Below, piece by piece: positions 46,024 to 53,978 of a DNA stretch of 64,000 bases; the first letter of the stretch is position 1, and each line of letters starts with the position of its first letter. The position numbers and the translations under genes are program-made. Under the pieces are notes generated by a model. That model did no database searches, was not told the DNA's origin, and saw nothing but the letters and a program-made list of their open reading frames with translations. This DNA is from CBDFNC01 sp965249895 (GTDB lineage: Bacteria; Pseudomonadota; Gammaproteobacteria; Enterobacterales; CBDFNC01), in contig CBDFNC010000005.1 of NCBI GenBank assembly GCA_965249895.1, positions 1,364,001-1,428,000 of the forward strand, given 5' to 3'.

Positions 46024-46206
46024 TCATGCTTTAAGCGTCTTGGCTACCAGGGCGTTTAGAGAATGAAACGACCAACAAGAGGGGTTAGCTATGGATCGCA
46101 GTGAGATGACCATGAATCAAAGAGTTAAGTTGGCAGGAATTGAAACCGTTTAGTTAGGTGTATTACCGCTCGGCACACCGCCATAAAACCTCAACGCTAC
46201 ATTAAG

Positions 46207-46497
46207 ATGGGATAATTTGTCTTTCCCTGGGGCGGTAAATACGATCCTGTTCGATTTACCTGTGACGAGTTGGACGCTAGCTTAAGGGCTGTTGAAAGGT
46301 TTACCTGTGTGTCCAAGTCTCGTTTGGGTCGCTTATCGCTGGTAACGGTGGAATATCGGGATCGTGTGTTGCAACTGCTCTATTTTACTGTGCTGTTACA
46401 TCGCTCCGGCCGGGTAAAGCGCCAGGTAAATTATGCAAAAGGGGTGGAGGTGAAACAGTACCGAAAACGGCCGAAGCCCTACACTTGCACCGCGTGA
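46207..46497 (+). pseudogene. Uncharacterised protein with early stop
   Basis: The frame reads MG, stop (46213-46215), then FVFPWGGKYDPVRFTCDELD, SLRAVERFTCVSKSRLGRLS and a basic C-terminus ending PKPYTCTA. The part behind the stop looks like a real protein start, so an early nonsense change is likely; translation could only restart at TTG 46270. It is convergent with higA and overlaps its end by 19 bp. Confidence 0.4.
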
Positions 46498-46793
46498 GAC
46501 TGTAAACGTTTAACATTTTTGGATTCATTCAAATAAGCGTTATTTCGTATGTCCCACAGCTCCACCGCATGTTGTATGTTCAGCCAAAACTCTGGAGTGT
46601 TACCTAAAGCAGCCGCCAACTTGATCGCCATTGGCGCCGTTAAGATGCCTTTATCGTGCACGATCCGGCTGACAGTGTTCCGGTGCACACCCATAGCCTC
46701 TGCCAACTCTTGATACTCAATCGCCATTGGTTCCAAAAATTCTAATCGTAGAATTTCGCCTACAGTGATCGGGCGACGTTTTGTGGTCCTCAT
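46479..46793 (-). CDS. higA: HigA-family antitoxin
   Basis: A 104-residue antitoxin with a helix-turn-helix: RRPITVGEILRLEFLEPM, then LAEAMGVHRNTVSRIVHDKG and ALGNTPEFWLNIQHAVELWD, the classic HigA text. It neutralises the HigB toxin and represses the pair's promoter. The start is ATG 46791-46793 with AAGGAG upstream rather than the TTG two codons earlier. It follows higB by 19 bp, toxin first, the usual hig order. Confidence 0.93.
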   Translation of the reverse strand: MRTTKRRPITVGEILRLEFLEPMAIEYQELAEAMGVHRNTVSRIVHDKGILTAPMAIKLAAALGNTPEFWLNIQHAVELWDIRNNAYLNESKNVKRLQSHAVQV

Positions 46794-46812
46794 AATCAAA
46801 CTCCTTCAGCCC

Positions 46813-47100
46813 TCAATACTTATGTGGGTCTAGATATGTATCTACTACAACACCCTCTATCCATTTGAAGATCAGCCGGTATTGTTTGTTCACTCGAATC
46901 GAACACCAGTCTTTTAGGTTGCCGATGAGGTGCTCAAAACGATTCCCAGGAGGGATGCGTAAATCCGCTTCCTGGGTGGCCGCATCGAGGATCTCTAACT
47001 TGCGAAAAAGGGCATTTTCTATCCCTGCTGGGATCTTACGATGACCCTTGTCATTTTCGTAGAAGTCTTCAAGCCAAGCATCTTTAAACTCTACGGCCAT
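46813..47100 (-). CDS. higB: HigB/RelE-family mRNA-cleaving toxin
   Basis: A 95-residue RelE-fold toxin that cuts mRNA on the ribosome. It has FRKLEILDAATQEADLRIPP, RFEHLIGNLKDWCSIRVNKQ and YRLIFKW, with the basic and aromatic residues of the active site, and ends with YLDPHKY, all typical for HigB. AAGGA precedes the ATG. It makes a complete, probably functional type II toxin-antitoxin module inside an otherwise decaying island. Confidence 0.93.
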   Translation of the reverse strand: MAVEFKDAWLEDFYENDKGHRKIPAGIENALFRKLEILDAATQEADLRIPPGNRFEHLIGNLKDWCSIRVNKQYRLIFKWIEGVVVDTYLDPHKY

Positions 47101-47322
47101 CTTGTCCTTTTTCTCGATGCATAATCAGTTTGTGCACACTACCTGATCATAGTGCATAACGCAATTGTGCATGGGCTTTATTTCAGGTGGAGTTTTACCA
47201 AGCCCCTACAACGGTGTTCTCAGTCAAACTAACTGAATTTAACTTACCTTTTCCATCGCCAATCATGATTTATTTTTGCATTTTCTTCGAAGGTTTTTTA
47301 TATCATTGACTGCAAATGTCGG

Positions 47323-47601
47323 CTAAATCTGAATAAGCATTTGATGTACCACAGATACTGTCTCTCTTCCTTCCATCCAATCGCCTCCTGGCGTTGTTTG
47401 TCGTCCCCCAAAAGAATGTGTTCCCTCCTTTGAAGCAATACCTGTAACATGCTCAGAAATCGACGATACACCATTGGCATTCAAGTCAAAATTGTAGTCA
47501 TCTTGAATTACATTTATTACTGCAGCATTGCTTAATGTCGGCACCAAAAAGGCGAACAACAAAAATGAAACTCGCGTGCTCCTGCGTTTAAATTTGCACA
47601 T
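47323..47601 (-). CDS. Short exported protein or fragment
   Basis: 92 residues from ATG 47599-47601 (AGAGGAA upstream). A signal peptide (1-26, SFLLFAFLVPTLSNAA) is followed by VINVIQDDYNFDLNANGVSS and a Gly-rich end. The mature part is short and ends abruptly, so it may be the truncated N-terminus of a larger secreted protein. Family not recognised. Confidence 0.45.
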   Translation of the reverse strand: MCKFKRRSTRVSFLLFAFLVPTLSNAAVINVIQDDYNFDLNANGVSSISEHVTGIASKEGTHSFGGRQTTPGGDWMEGRETVSVVHQMLIQI

Positions 47602-47786
47602 ATAAATTCCTCTAATTAAATTATCCATGGAAACCCACCCAACAATGATAATTAAGACAGTAGATGATTTTAGATGGGATTAAGCACTAATATGTAATAA
47701 CAAGAAAAAGGCAAACAGTTCTGCTTCAGCTATCGAGTTGACCAAAATCGCGAACTCACTTACGAAAAGAAAAATAAGGAAATAGC

Positions 47787-47981
47787 ATGGCGTTTTACCA
47801 TGTACTCGTCAGAAAAATTGTCGGGACACAGGTTTCAGAGTTGCCCATTCACATAGAAACGGATGCACCAATTAACAGCAACACGGCTTATTGCGATATG
47901 GAGCGCGATGTTCTAAACGGCGTTAAGCAGAACCAGGGCGGAGAGGGCTGGTACTTGGCCTCGGTTAGCAGGTTAGATTAG
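47787..47981 (+). CDS. Small orphan protein
   Basis: 64 residues from AFYHVLVRKIVGTQVSELPI to EGWYLASVSRLD. AAGGAA lies 8 bases before the ATG, which supports translation. No family recognised. Confidence 0.5.
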   Translation: MAFYHVLVRKIVGTQVSELPIHIETDAPINSNTAYCDMERDVLNGVKQNQGGEGWYLASVSRLD

Positions 47982-48074
47982 GATCCGCTTCACTAATATT
48001 TGAGTAAACATTTACGCCGACACCGTCACTCTGTCCCTATGCTGAGATAAGTAACTCACACAGGGATAGAGATT

Positions 48075-48246
48075 ATGATTCAATCGAACTGGACAACTGA
48101 CGACCTTCAGCAACTGTTATTCCACATTGCAAGTAACGAGCCCACCGAAACACTGGTCCCCTCCTAGCGGACACTCGCAAGCCGAAGTAAGCGACCTATT
48201 GAAAAACCTGGGCTATATCGCCAGAATACCCAGCGATAGCCAATAA
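48075..48246 (+). pseudogene. Small frameshifted gene
   Basis: ATG 48075 gives IQSNWTTDDLQQLLFHIASN then a stop at 48165. Shifting one base at the CCCCTCC run continues the protein as PSGHSQAEVSDLLKNLGYIA to a stop at 48246. One slip in a C-rich run explains the break. About 57 residues originally; function unknown. Confidence 0.45.
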
Positions 48247-48259
48247 ATAACAGCAGTAA

Positions 48260-48284
48260 ATGGAATATGAAGACTACCCCGCCG
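48260..48284. repeat. Imperfect direct repeat, left of an inserted gene
   Basis: ATGGAATATGAAGACTACCC and the next few bases match the sequence at 48957-48981 (TTGGAACATGAAGGCTACCC) at about four of five positions, in the same orientation. Both encode the same start of a protein (MEYEDYP / EHEGYP). Confidence 0.6.
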
Positions 48285-48293
48285 GGCTGATAG

Positions 48294-48905
48294 CTATTTG
48301 TGGGGGCTGTTTTCGTCTAAGGAGTATGCGGCCTGAGTAAGCAACCACTTTGTAGCCCAACTGGTTTTCATAAAATCTGATGCGTTGAAAAATCGTACAT
48401 TGTTGAAACTCACCAAGCCTTCTTGATCGCTCGGCATAAAAGGCGTTTCAGCAGTTTGTACCCTATCGATGACACCTTCCTCCATTCCACCTGAAGTTCT
48501 ACCGCCCTCAACAAATTGGTCGTTTGCTCCCTGCTCGTTACCACTTGGCCTTCTAAGCCCTAACTCTTGAGGAAATGGAACGTGAGCAAGCACAACGTCA
48601 CTGGTATTACCCAACGAGTTTTTGTCGAGCCCCAAAAGCTGCTCTAGCTTTCTTGCCTCTCCCGCCGATTTAGAAAATTCATTTAGAAGTGCGTGCCAAG
48701 GTGCTACAAAGCCCTCACCAGGCCCCACTCCAGGCCCCGTGTGTGGCCGCCCGAAGTGACTACTACTCAAGATGAATGCATCATAGTTCTGCCTAGAAAG
48801 CAGAGCACCCGCTCCTCTTGAAAATGAGCTCATATGACTAGGTTTGCACCTGAGTTGGGTAAGGAATCTAAAAAATGGCATGCCTCTATCCTCTTGAGTT
48901 TTCAT
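48294..48905 (-). CDS. Orphan protein between direct repeats
   Basis: 203 residues without recognisable domain, signal peptide or membrane helix. Notable stretches are LSRQNYDAFILSSSHFGRPH, GPGVGPGEGFVAPWHALLNE, SDVVLAHVPFPQELG and NNVRFFNASDFMKTSWATKW. The ribosome site is weak; ATG at residue 9 (MPFFRFLTQL) is an alternative. It lies exactly between two imperfect direct repeats and interrupts a plus-strand gene, so it looks like inserted cargo. I do not assign a function. Confidence 0.5.
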   Translation of the reverse strand: MKTQEDRGMPFFRFLTQLRCKPSHMSSFSRGAGALLSRQNYDAFILSSSHFGRPHTGPGVGPGEGFVAPWHALLNEFSKSAGEARKLEQLLGLDKNSLGNTSDVVLAHVPFPQELGLRRPSGNEQGANDQFVEGGRTSGGMEEGVIDRVQTAETPFMPSDQEGLVSFNNVRFFNASDFMKTSWATKWLLTQAAYSLDENSPHK

Positions 48906-48956
48906 TGGTTCACATTTAACTTATATTGATAGAATACTCAAAACAGGCAATTACAC

Positions 48957-49232
48957 TTGGAACATGAAGGCTACCCCGTCGAGGCAGATAAAGGGTTACA
49001 GCCGTTAGCAGAAAAGCTGGCGATTAAAGCTCTGGATCAACTCAAAGATGAGAACCCTACCCGGCTAACTGTAAGTCCTAAAAATGCGGAGGGTCGATTG
49101 GCAATATTGATTGAGAGGGAGACCCGGCGCATCGCCCCAGAAAGGCAAATCATGATGAGTCACTGGACTGGTGCAGGACTCGTCTGTATTTTGGAATTCA
49201 TAGACAACGAACAAAAAGTAGGAGAGAGCTAA
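48957..49232 (+). pseudogene. Orphan protein whose start was displaced by an insertion
   Basis: The frame begins TTG (EHEGYPVEADKGLQPLAEKL) and runs to a stop at 49232 with helical, charged text (ALDQLKDENPTRLTVSPKNA). The true start codon ATG and the same first codons are found 700 bp upstream at 48260, before the inserted minus-strand gene. A short TTG-started product is possible. Family unknown. Confidence 0.45.
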
Positions 49233-49297
49233 ATCCTACCTAGGTGTACAGTCTAATCGCCGTATCGCTCAGTTAAATTACCGCCGACAGCGAGTCT

Positions 49298-49314
49298 CCC
49301 CGGCAGAGCCGGGG
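49298..49314. terminator. GC-rich hairpin downstream of the chemoreceptor gene
   Basis: CCCCGGC / GCCGGGG 7-bp stem with AGA loop, 17 bp past the minus-strand stop codon at 49331; no T-run, so only a possible terminator. Confidence 0.4.
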
Positions 49315-49330
49315 ATTTACCCATGATTAA

Positions 49331-50962
49331 TTAGACAATAAAGGCAGCAACCTGCTTATTCACTCCCTGAGCAAGAGATTTCACATTGTCACTGTTACCC
49401 AGCGTCTGATGACTACCGTCACCCGTTTGTTGCGAGATTGCGCTGATATTGATCATAGCGCGGGACACTTCTTCTGCTACCGCCGCCTGCTCTGTGGTTG
49501 CCGACGCAATTTGACGATTCATATCGTTTACTTTTTCCACCTGTATGACTACCTGTTTCAGGTTTTCACCTGTTTTACCCGCAGCTATCACACTTTCCCT
49601 GGCGGAATTTCGCCCGGCTTCCATCACCCGAGTCGCACTTTTCGCCAAGTCTTGCAGTTTTTCAATCATTTGCTGGATTTCGATAGTTGAACCCTTAGTG
49701 CTGTGGGCCAGGCTGCGCACTTCATCAGCCACCACCGCAAATCCACGCCCTGCTTCACCCGCACGCGCCGCTTCGATAGCGGCATTCAGAGCCAATAAAT
49801 TGGTTTGCTCGGAAATACCAGAGATCACATTCAGCACTTCCCCTATTTCGCTAGAGCCCGCAGCTAACTCATGCACTACCTTAACGGCGCCTTCAACCTG
49901 TTCGGCCACCTGATTAATGGCGTCGATAGTTTCTTCTATCATAGTGCTGGCTTCATTCACTACGCTGTTAGAGTAAGTCGTGGCCTCTGAGGCTTGAAAT
50001 GTGCTGCCTTCCACCTCTTTTACCGCCAGGGTCATTTGCTCCACCGCGCTAACCACAGTTTCAATTTCCAGCGTCTGGCTTTGGACGCCGGTATTGGTTT
50101 GCTCTGCAATAACAGCTAAATCATCTGCCGAGAGGTTTAATTTATCCAGAGAAGAGGTAAGTTCCTTCAGCAGCGCCTGAAAGGAGCCCAGCATAGTATT
50201 TAACGAGCGTGACATTTGCCCTACTTCATCTTCACTAAACACTGTTACTCGCTGTGTTACATCACCCATGGCCACCTTTTTCATCACACTTTGTATATGG
50301 CGCAAGGGATTAACGATGGCGCGGACAATCACCACAGAAATGCCCACTAACACCAGTAAAATAGCAATAAAGGTAATGCTTTTATCGAGCAGGCGATCCG
50401 TAAACATGGCATCAACATCATCCAGGTATACACCTGTCCCCAAAACAATACTCCAGGGTTTAAAGAAAGTAGCAAAAGAGAGCTTAGCCAGAGGTTCACC
50501 GCCTCTTTGCTTAGGGAAGTAATACTCAACATAACCGCCACCCGGCTCACGAGCTGCCTGCATGATCTCTCGATAGAGGTAATTACCACGGCTATCTTGG
50601 ATATTTGCAACATTATTACCAATACTGGCAGATCCCTTCAGTGACGACCTGAGGATAAAGCTGGAGTCATATGCAAAGAAATAACCTTCACTACTATAAG
50701 ACATGTCTGCCAACTGGGTAAACGCCAGTTGCTTGGCTTCTTCCAATGGAAGCTGACCTTGGACCACTTGGGCTTGATAAAACTTCAATACCCCCTGCGC
50801 TAATTCAACGTGATATTGCAACTGCTGACGACGCTCATCCAGCATGGCTTGCTTCAACTCCACGGCTCCCCGAAAAGCCATAAACATCACCGCGACAGCG
50901 GCAAGAGTAACCATTAGGTATATTTTTGTCTTCACCGAAAGGTTATTAAGGTAGTTCATCAT
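49331..50962 (-). CDS. Methyl-accepting chemotaxis protein with Cache sensor
   Basis: A 543-residue transmembrane chemoreceptor. The first membrane helix (about 11-29) is followed by a periplasmic single-Cache domain (YSSEGYFFAYDSSFILRSSL, with NYLYREIMQAAREPGGGYVE and PWSIVLGTGVYLDDV), a second helix (about 193-213), a HAMP linker and a long signalling coiled coil. The hairpin tip reads SEQTNLLALNAAIEAARAGE, followed by GRGFAVVADEVRSLA, the universal MCP signature contacting CheA and CheW. Such sensors detect small organic acids or amino acids; the ligand here is unknown. No che genes adjoin. Confidence 0.95.
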   Translation of the reverse strand: MMNYLNNLSVKTKIYLMVTLAAVAVMFMAFRGAVELKQAMLDERRQQLQYHVELAQGVLKFYQAQVVQGQLPLEEAKQLAFTQLADMSYSSEGYFFAYDSSFILRSSLKGSASIGNNVANIQDSRGNYLYREIMQAAREPGGGYVEYYFPKQRGGEPLAKLSFATFFKPWSIVLGTGVYLDDVDAMFTDRLLDKSITFIAILLVLVGISVVIVRAIVNPLRHIQSVMKKVAMGDVTQRVTVFSEDEVGQMSRSLNTMLGSFQALLKELTSSLDKLNLSADDLAVIAEQTNTGVQSQTLEIETVVSAVEQMTLAVKEVEGSTFQASEATTYSNSVVNEASTMIEETIDAINQVAEQVEGAVKVVHELAAGSSEIGEVLNVISGISEQTNLLALNAAIEAARAGEAGRGFAVVADEVRSLAHSTKGSTIEIQQMIEKLQDLAKSATRVMEAGRNSARESVIAAGKTGENLKQVVIQVEKVNDMNRQIASATTEQAAVAEEVSRAMINISAISQQTGDGSHQTLGNSDNVKSLAQGVNKQVAAFIV

Positions 50963-51428
50963 TCGATCCCTGAATTTATTAGATGATAATAGTATCTATT
51001 ACCACCTTTTTTATTTGCTAGATTCTAACAGAAATAGAAAGCATCGAACAATAAACTAGCACCACCCAGTATCACAAAACACCAAAATTGATAACTATTA
51101 AGGGGGAATTAACTACCAGATTCAAGACTGTGCCGCGTAATACAAAACATTTACAACCTTCTTGGATTATCGCCTTAACAAGCACTCTATGACAGTTTCT
51201 ACCTTCCATAAGGTACTGTAGTCTCTTGCCTATTCGGCAATAACGAGAAACCTTGGATTAAATAGTGGTCATCCAGAAACGTCCGTTCTGGGAGCCCGGA
51301 GGCCTGATAGCTACTAGATTCACTTTGATAGTGATGGCTAACTTTTCGAGGTAGCGTAACAACAAATTTTGGGCTCCCATAGTACGCTAGAAAAATAAAT
51401 AGTTGAGGTTCAGGGTGGCCACTAACTA
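50963..51428. other. Intergenic region, no gene seen
   Basis: Contains the likely MCP promoter (AT-rich 50980-51060) and an inverted pair GGGAGCCC / GGGCTCCC (about 51290 and 51372). No supported gene. Confidence 0.45.
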
Positions 51429-51623
51429 GTTTCCATCCTGAAACACAGGAATAGGCAGGTTGACCTGTATTTCTGAAGGAGTCGAATCCATCTCAGGGAT
51501 GAGATGTTAAATGCATGGATGCGCGTTCGGCGAACCTTGCGAGCACTGGTTTCGCCCCTTTTTCTATATCGAGGCATCCGCTCCTGGGTCGTGAATATAG
51601 CCTTGAATTTGGCGGCTCAGGGT
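51429..51623. mobile_element. MITE copy 6 (reverse orientation)
   Basis: Starts GTTTCCATCCTGAAAC and reads the reverse complement of copies 3 and 4: TTAAATGCATGGATGCGCGT, CGGCGAACCTTGCGAGCACT, GTCGTGAATATAGCCTTGAA. The far end is eroded (GGCGGCTCAGGG instead of GGCGTTTCAGGA). It lies between the MCP gene and phoR. Confidence 0.85.
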
Positions 51624-51669
51624 AAGCCTCGGACAGATGGAGCTTTAAGCGGTTACCGCCCCTTAAATA

Positions 51670-52983
51670 TCACGCAGAAAGCTGTTTTTGGACAATCAGC
51701 TTTTTTGGCAAAGTAAAGTAGAATCTGCTGCCTTGTCCCAGCTGACTTTCGATAGACAATTCGCAATCGTGATGACTAAGTGCATGTTTCACTATGGCCA
51801 ACCCAAGGCCAGAACCACCGGTTTGCCGTGAGCGTGCTTTATCCACCCGATAAAAACGCTCGGTTAACCTGGCCAGGTGCTCGGGAGCGATACCTGCGCC
51901 ATTGTCCTGAACGCTGAGCTCTGCTCCCGATAGTGAATGATACCAATTTACCTTAATACAACCTTTCTCTGACGTGTAATAAACCGCGTTATAAACCAGA
52001 TTGGAAACAGCGCTTCTGAGCTGATCATGATCACCATACACCTTAAGTCCGGCCTCGACGTTAAACTCGAAAGTATGTTGTTGTTCTCCGCTTAACGTAC
52101 TGGCTTCCGCTTCTATTAACGAAAGCATGGCTGGAACGTCCACTACCTGATTCAGATCCACTTGCGGGGCCGCCTCAATTTTGGACAAGGTCATCAGCTG
52201 CTCCACCAGGGAGTCCATGCGTGTGGTCTGCTCCGCCATCACGTGATGAGCCTTACCCCAAACCGGACCACTGCTCTCCCCCATGTCTTCCATCATTTCC
52301 AGATAACCTTTTAACACGGTTAATGGCGTTCTGAGTTCATGGGAAACGTTGGCAATAAAATTACGCCGCATCTGCTCCAGTTGACGAATATGAGTTACGT
52401 CCCGCGCCACCAGCATATTTTGCCCTGAGGTATAGGGTATGATGCGGAACTCAAGTAACTTATCTCCCTTTAACGGGGATACTATTTCGAGAGGCTCACT
52501 ATAGTCCTTAAAATTCAGGTAATCGACAAAGCTGGGAGTGCGGATCAGGTTACCGATATGCTGACCCGAATCTTCCGGCCAGCGAAATCCCAAGATGTCT
52601 TCCGCCAGTCGGTTACACCAGATAATGCTGCCATCGGTACGAAACACCACGGCGGCATCCGGTAAGGCTTCCGCCCCTTCCCTGAACCGGCGGATCACAC
52701 TAGCCAGCTCACGACGCCGGCTTCTGTGCCTTTGTTGCAGCTTAAAAATACCGTTAAACACCATTTCCCAGCTACCTGTGCCTGTAGGAGGGATCAGGCT
52801 ACGCTCCCGCCACAACCAGTCAGCCAGCTTTTTCTGATTCCCATAGTTCCAAATTAGGTGGGCCACGGTGCCAAACAGAAGAAATAACAGAAGAGACTCA
52901 GCCAGCAGGCCAATCACAATAAAAGGCAGATAAAATAAAGCCAGCCTAGTCGCCAGCTTTATCCATGAAAAGGGTTGTAACAT
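51670..52983 (-). CDS. phoR: Phosphate-regulon sensor kinase PhoR
   Basis: A 437-residue histidine kinase. Two N-terminal membrane helices (about 11-42) are followed by a basic linker, a PAS domain (EALPDAAVVFRTDGSIIWCN), the phospho-acceptor region with His in VSHELRTPLTVLKGYLEMME, and an HATPase domain with N-box NLVYNAVYYT and G-boxes DNGAGI and GGSGLGLAIV. The short periplasmic part and the PAS domain fit PhoR, which senses phosphate through PstSCAB-PhoU. GAGG precedes ATG 52983. It follows phoB by 207 bp. Confidence 0.95.
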   Translation of the reverse strand: MLQPFSWIKLATRLALFYLPFIVIGLLAESLLLFLLFGTVAHLIWNYGNQKKLADWLWRERSLIPPTGTGSWEMVFNGIFKLQQRHRSRRRELASVIRRFREGAEALPDAAVVFRTDGSIIWCNRLAEDILGFRWPEDSGQHIGNLIRTPSFVDYLNFKDYSEPLEIVSPLKGDKLLEFRIIPYTSGQNMLVARDVTHIRQLEQMRRNFIANVSHELRTPLTVLKGYLEMMEDMGESSGPVWGKAHHVMAEQTTRMDSLVEQLMTLSKIEAAPQVDLNQVVDVPAMLSLIEAEASTLSGEQQHTFEFNVEAGLKVYGDHDQLRSAVSNLVYNAVYYTSEKGCIKVNWYHSLSGAELSVQDNGAGIAPEHLARLTERFYRVDKARSRQTGGSGLGLAIVKHALSHHDCELSIESQLGQGSRFYFTLPKKLIVQKQLSA

Positions 52984-53190
52984 AGACCTCTATAATCCCT
53001 ACTGGCCTTAAGGGCGAAAAACTATAAAACGATTATATACATCATAATCCACTCACGGTCTCATATACCCCAACAGCTAACCTAGCTTCACACGACGGAC
53101 TTCGAGTTCATCATACAGGATTGATATTCAATCCAAGACTCGTGTTAGGCAAAAGGTGCTAAAAATCACCTTAAGATAGAGCAATCGCTG

Positions 53191-53880
53191 CTACATTCGA
53201 GTAGAAAAACGATAACCAGAGCCGCGTACCGTCTGAATTAACCTGTCATGTCCTTCACCGGATACCGCTTTACGCAACCGTCTGATATGGACATCGACAG
53301 TTCGATCTTCCACATAGACATTAGTGCCCCACACATTATTGAGCAACTGCTCTCTACTGTAAACTCGCTCAGGGTGAGTCATAAAAAAGTGCAGTAATTT
53401 AAACTCAGTTGGCCCCATATCCAGCGGCTCTTCATTCGCACTCACACGATGAGATACGGGATCTAACTTGAGCCCTTGCACATCGATAATATCGTCGAGG
53501 GAAGTCGGTGAAACCCGGCGCATAACCGCTTTCAGTCGCGCCATTAATTCCTTTGGAGAGAAGGGTTTGGTGATGTAATCATCAGCGCCAACCTCCAGAC
53601 CCCGGATCTTGTCTTCCTCTTCGCCGCGAGCCGTTAACATGACTACTGGGATTTGCCGGGTAATATCGTCCTGCTTCATTACCTTGATAAACTGAAGGCC
53701 GCTGCCTCCGGGTAACATCCAGTCCAGTAACACCAGATCCGGATATGGTTCGGATAGTTTTTCCAGAGCGGTATCGTAATCTTCCGCCTCAATAGGCTCA
53801 TACCCTTTCTGCTCCAGCACAAAGCAAAGCATTTCACGGATAGGCGCTTCGTCTTCAACAACCAATATTTTTCTAGACAT
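53191..53880 (-). CDS. phoB: Phosphate-regulon response regulator PhoB
   Basis: A 229-residue OmpR-class regulator from ATG 53878-53880 (SRKILVVEDEAPIREMLCF). The phosphorylated Asp lies in DLVLLDWMLPGGSGL, and the conserved Thr and Lys in VVMLTARGEE and YITKPFSPKELMAR. The C-terminal winged helix contains PTEFKLLHFFMTHPERVYSR and DRTVDVHIRRLRKAV. When phosphorylated it binds Pho boxes like those listed here. The 18 upstream codons that stay open overlap a very good Pho box, so the shorter start is preferred; the gene is probably autoregulated. Confidence 0.96.
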   Translation of the reverse strand: MSRKILVVEDEAPIREMLCFVLEQKGYEPIEAEDYDTALEKLSEPYPDLVLLDWMLPGGSGLQFIKVMKQDDITRQIPVVMLTARGEEEDKIRGLEVGADDYITKPFSPKELMARLKAVMRRVSPTSLDDIIDVQGLKLDPVSHRVSANEEPLDMGPTEFKLLHFFMTHPERVYSREQLLNNVWGTNVYVEDRTVDVHIRRLRKAVSGEGHDRLIQTVRGSGYRFSTRM

Positions 53881-53927
53881 AGTGGCACTCAAGCATGTTT
53901 TCGTTGGCGCAATTATTAGGGGTTTAT

Positions 53928-53945
53928 ATGACATTTATATGACAC
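53928..53945 (-). promoter_or_regulatory. Pho box upstream of phoB
   Basis: Minus-strand GTGTCATATAAATGTCAT matches 16 of 18 positions of the PhoB consensus (two TGTCAT repeats 11 bp apart) and lies about 48 bp before the phoB start codon in the same orientation. Best Pho box in the window. Confidence 0.8.
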
Positions 53946-53978
53946 ACGACTCTTTTTTACAAATTGAACAATTGTCAT

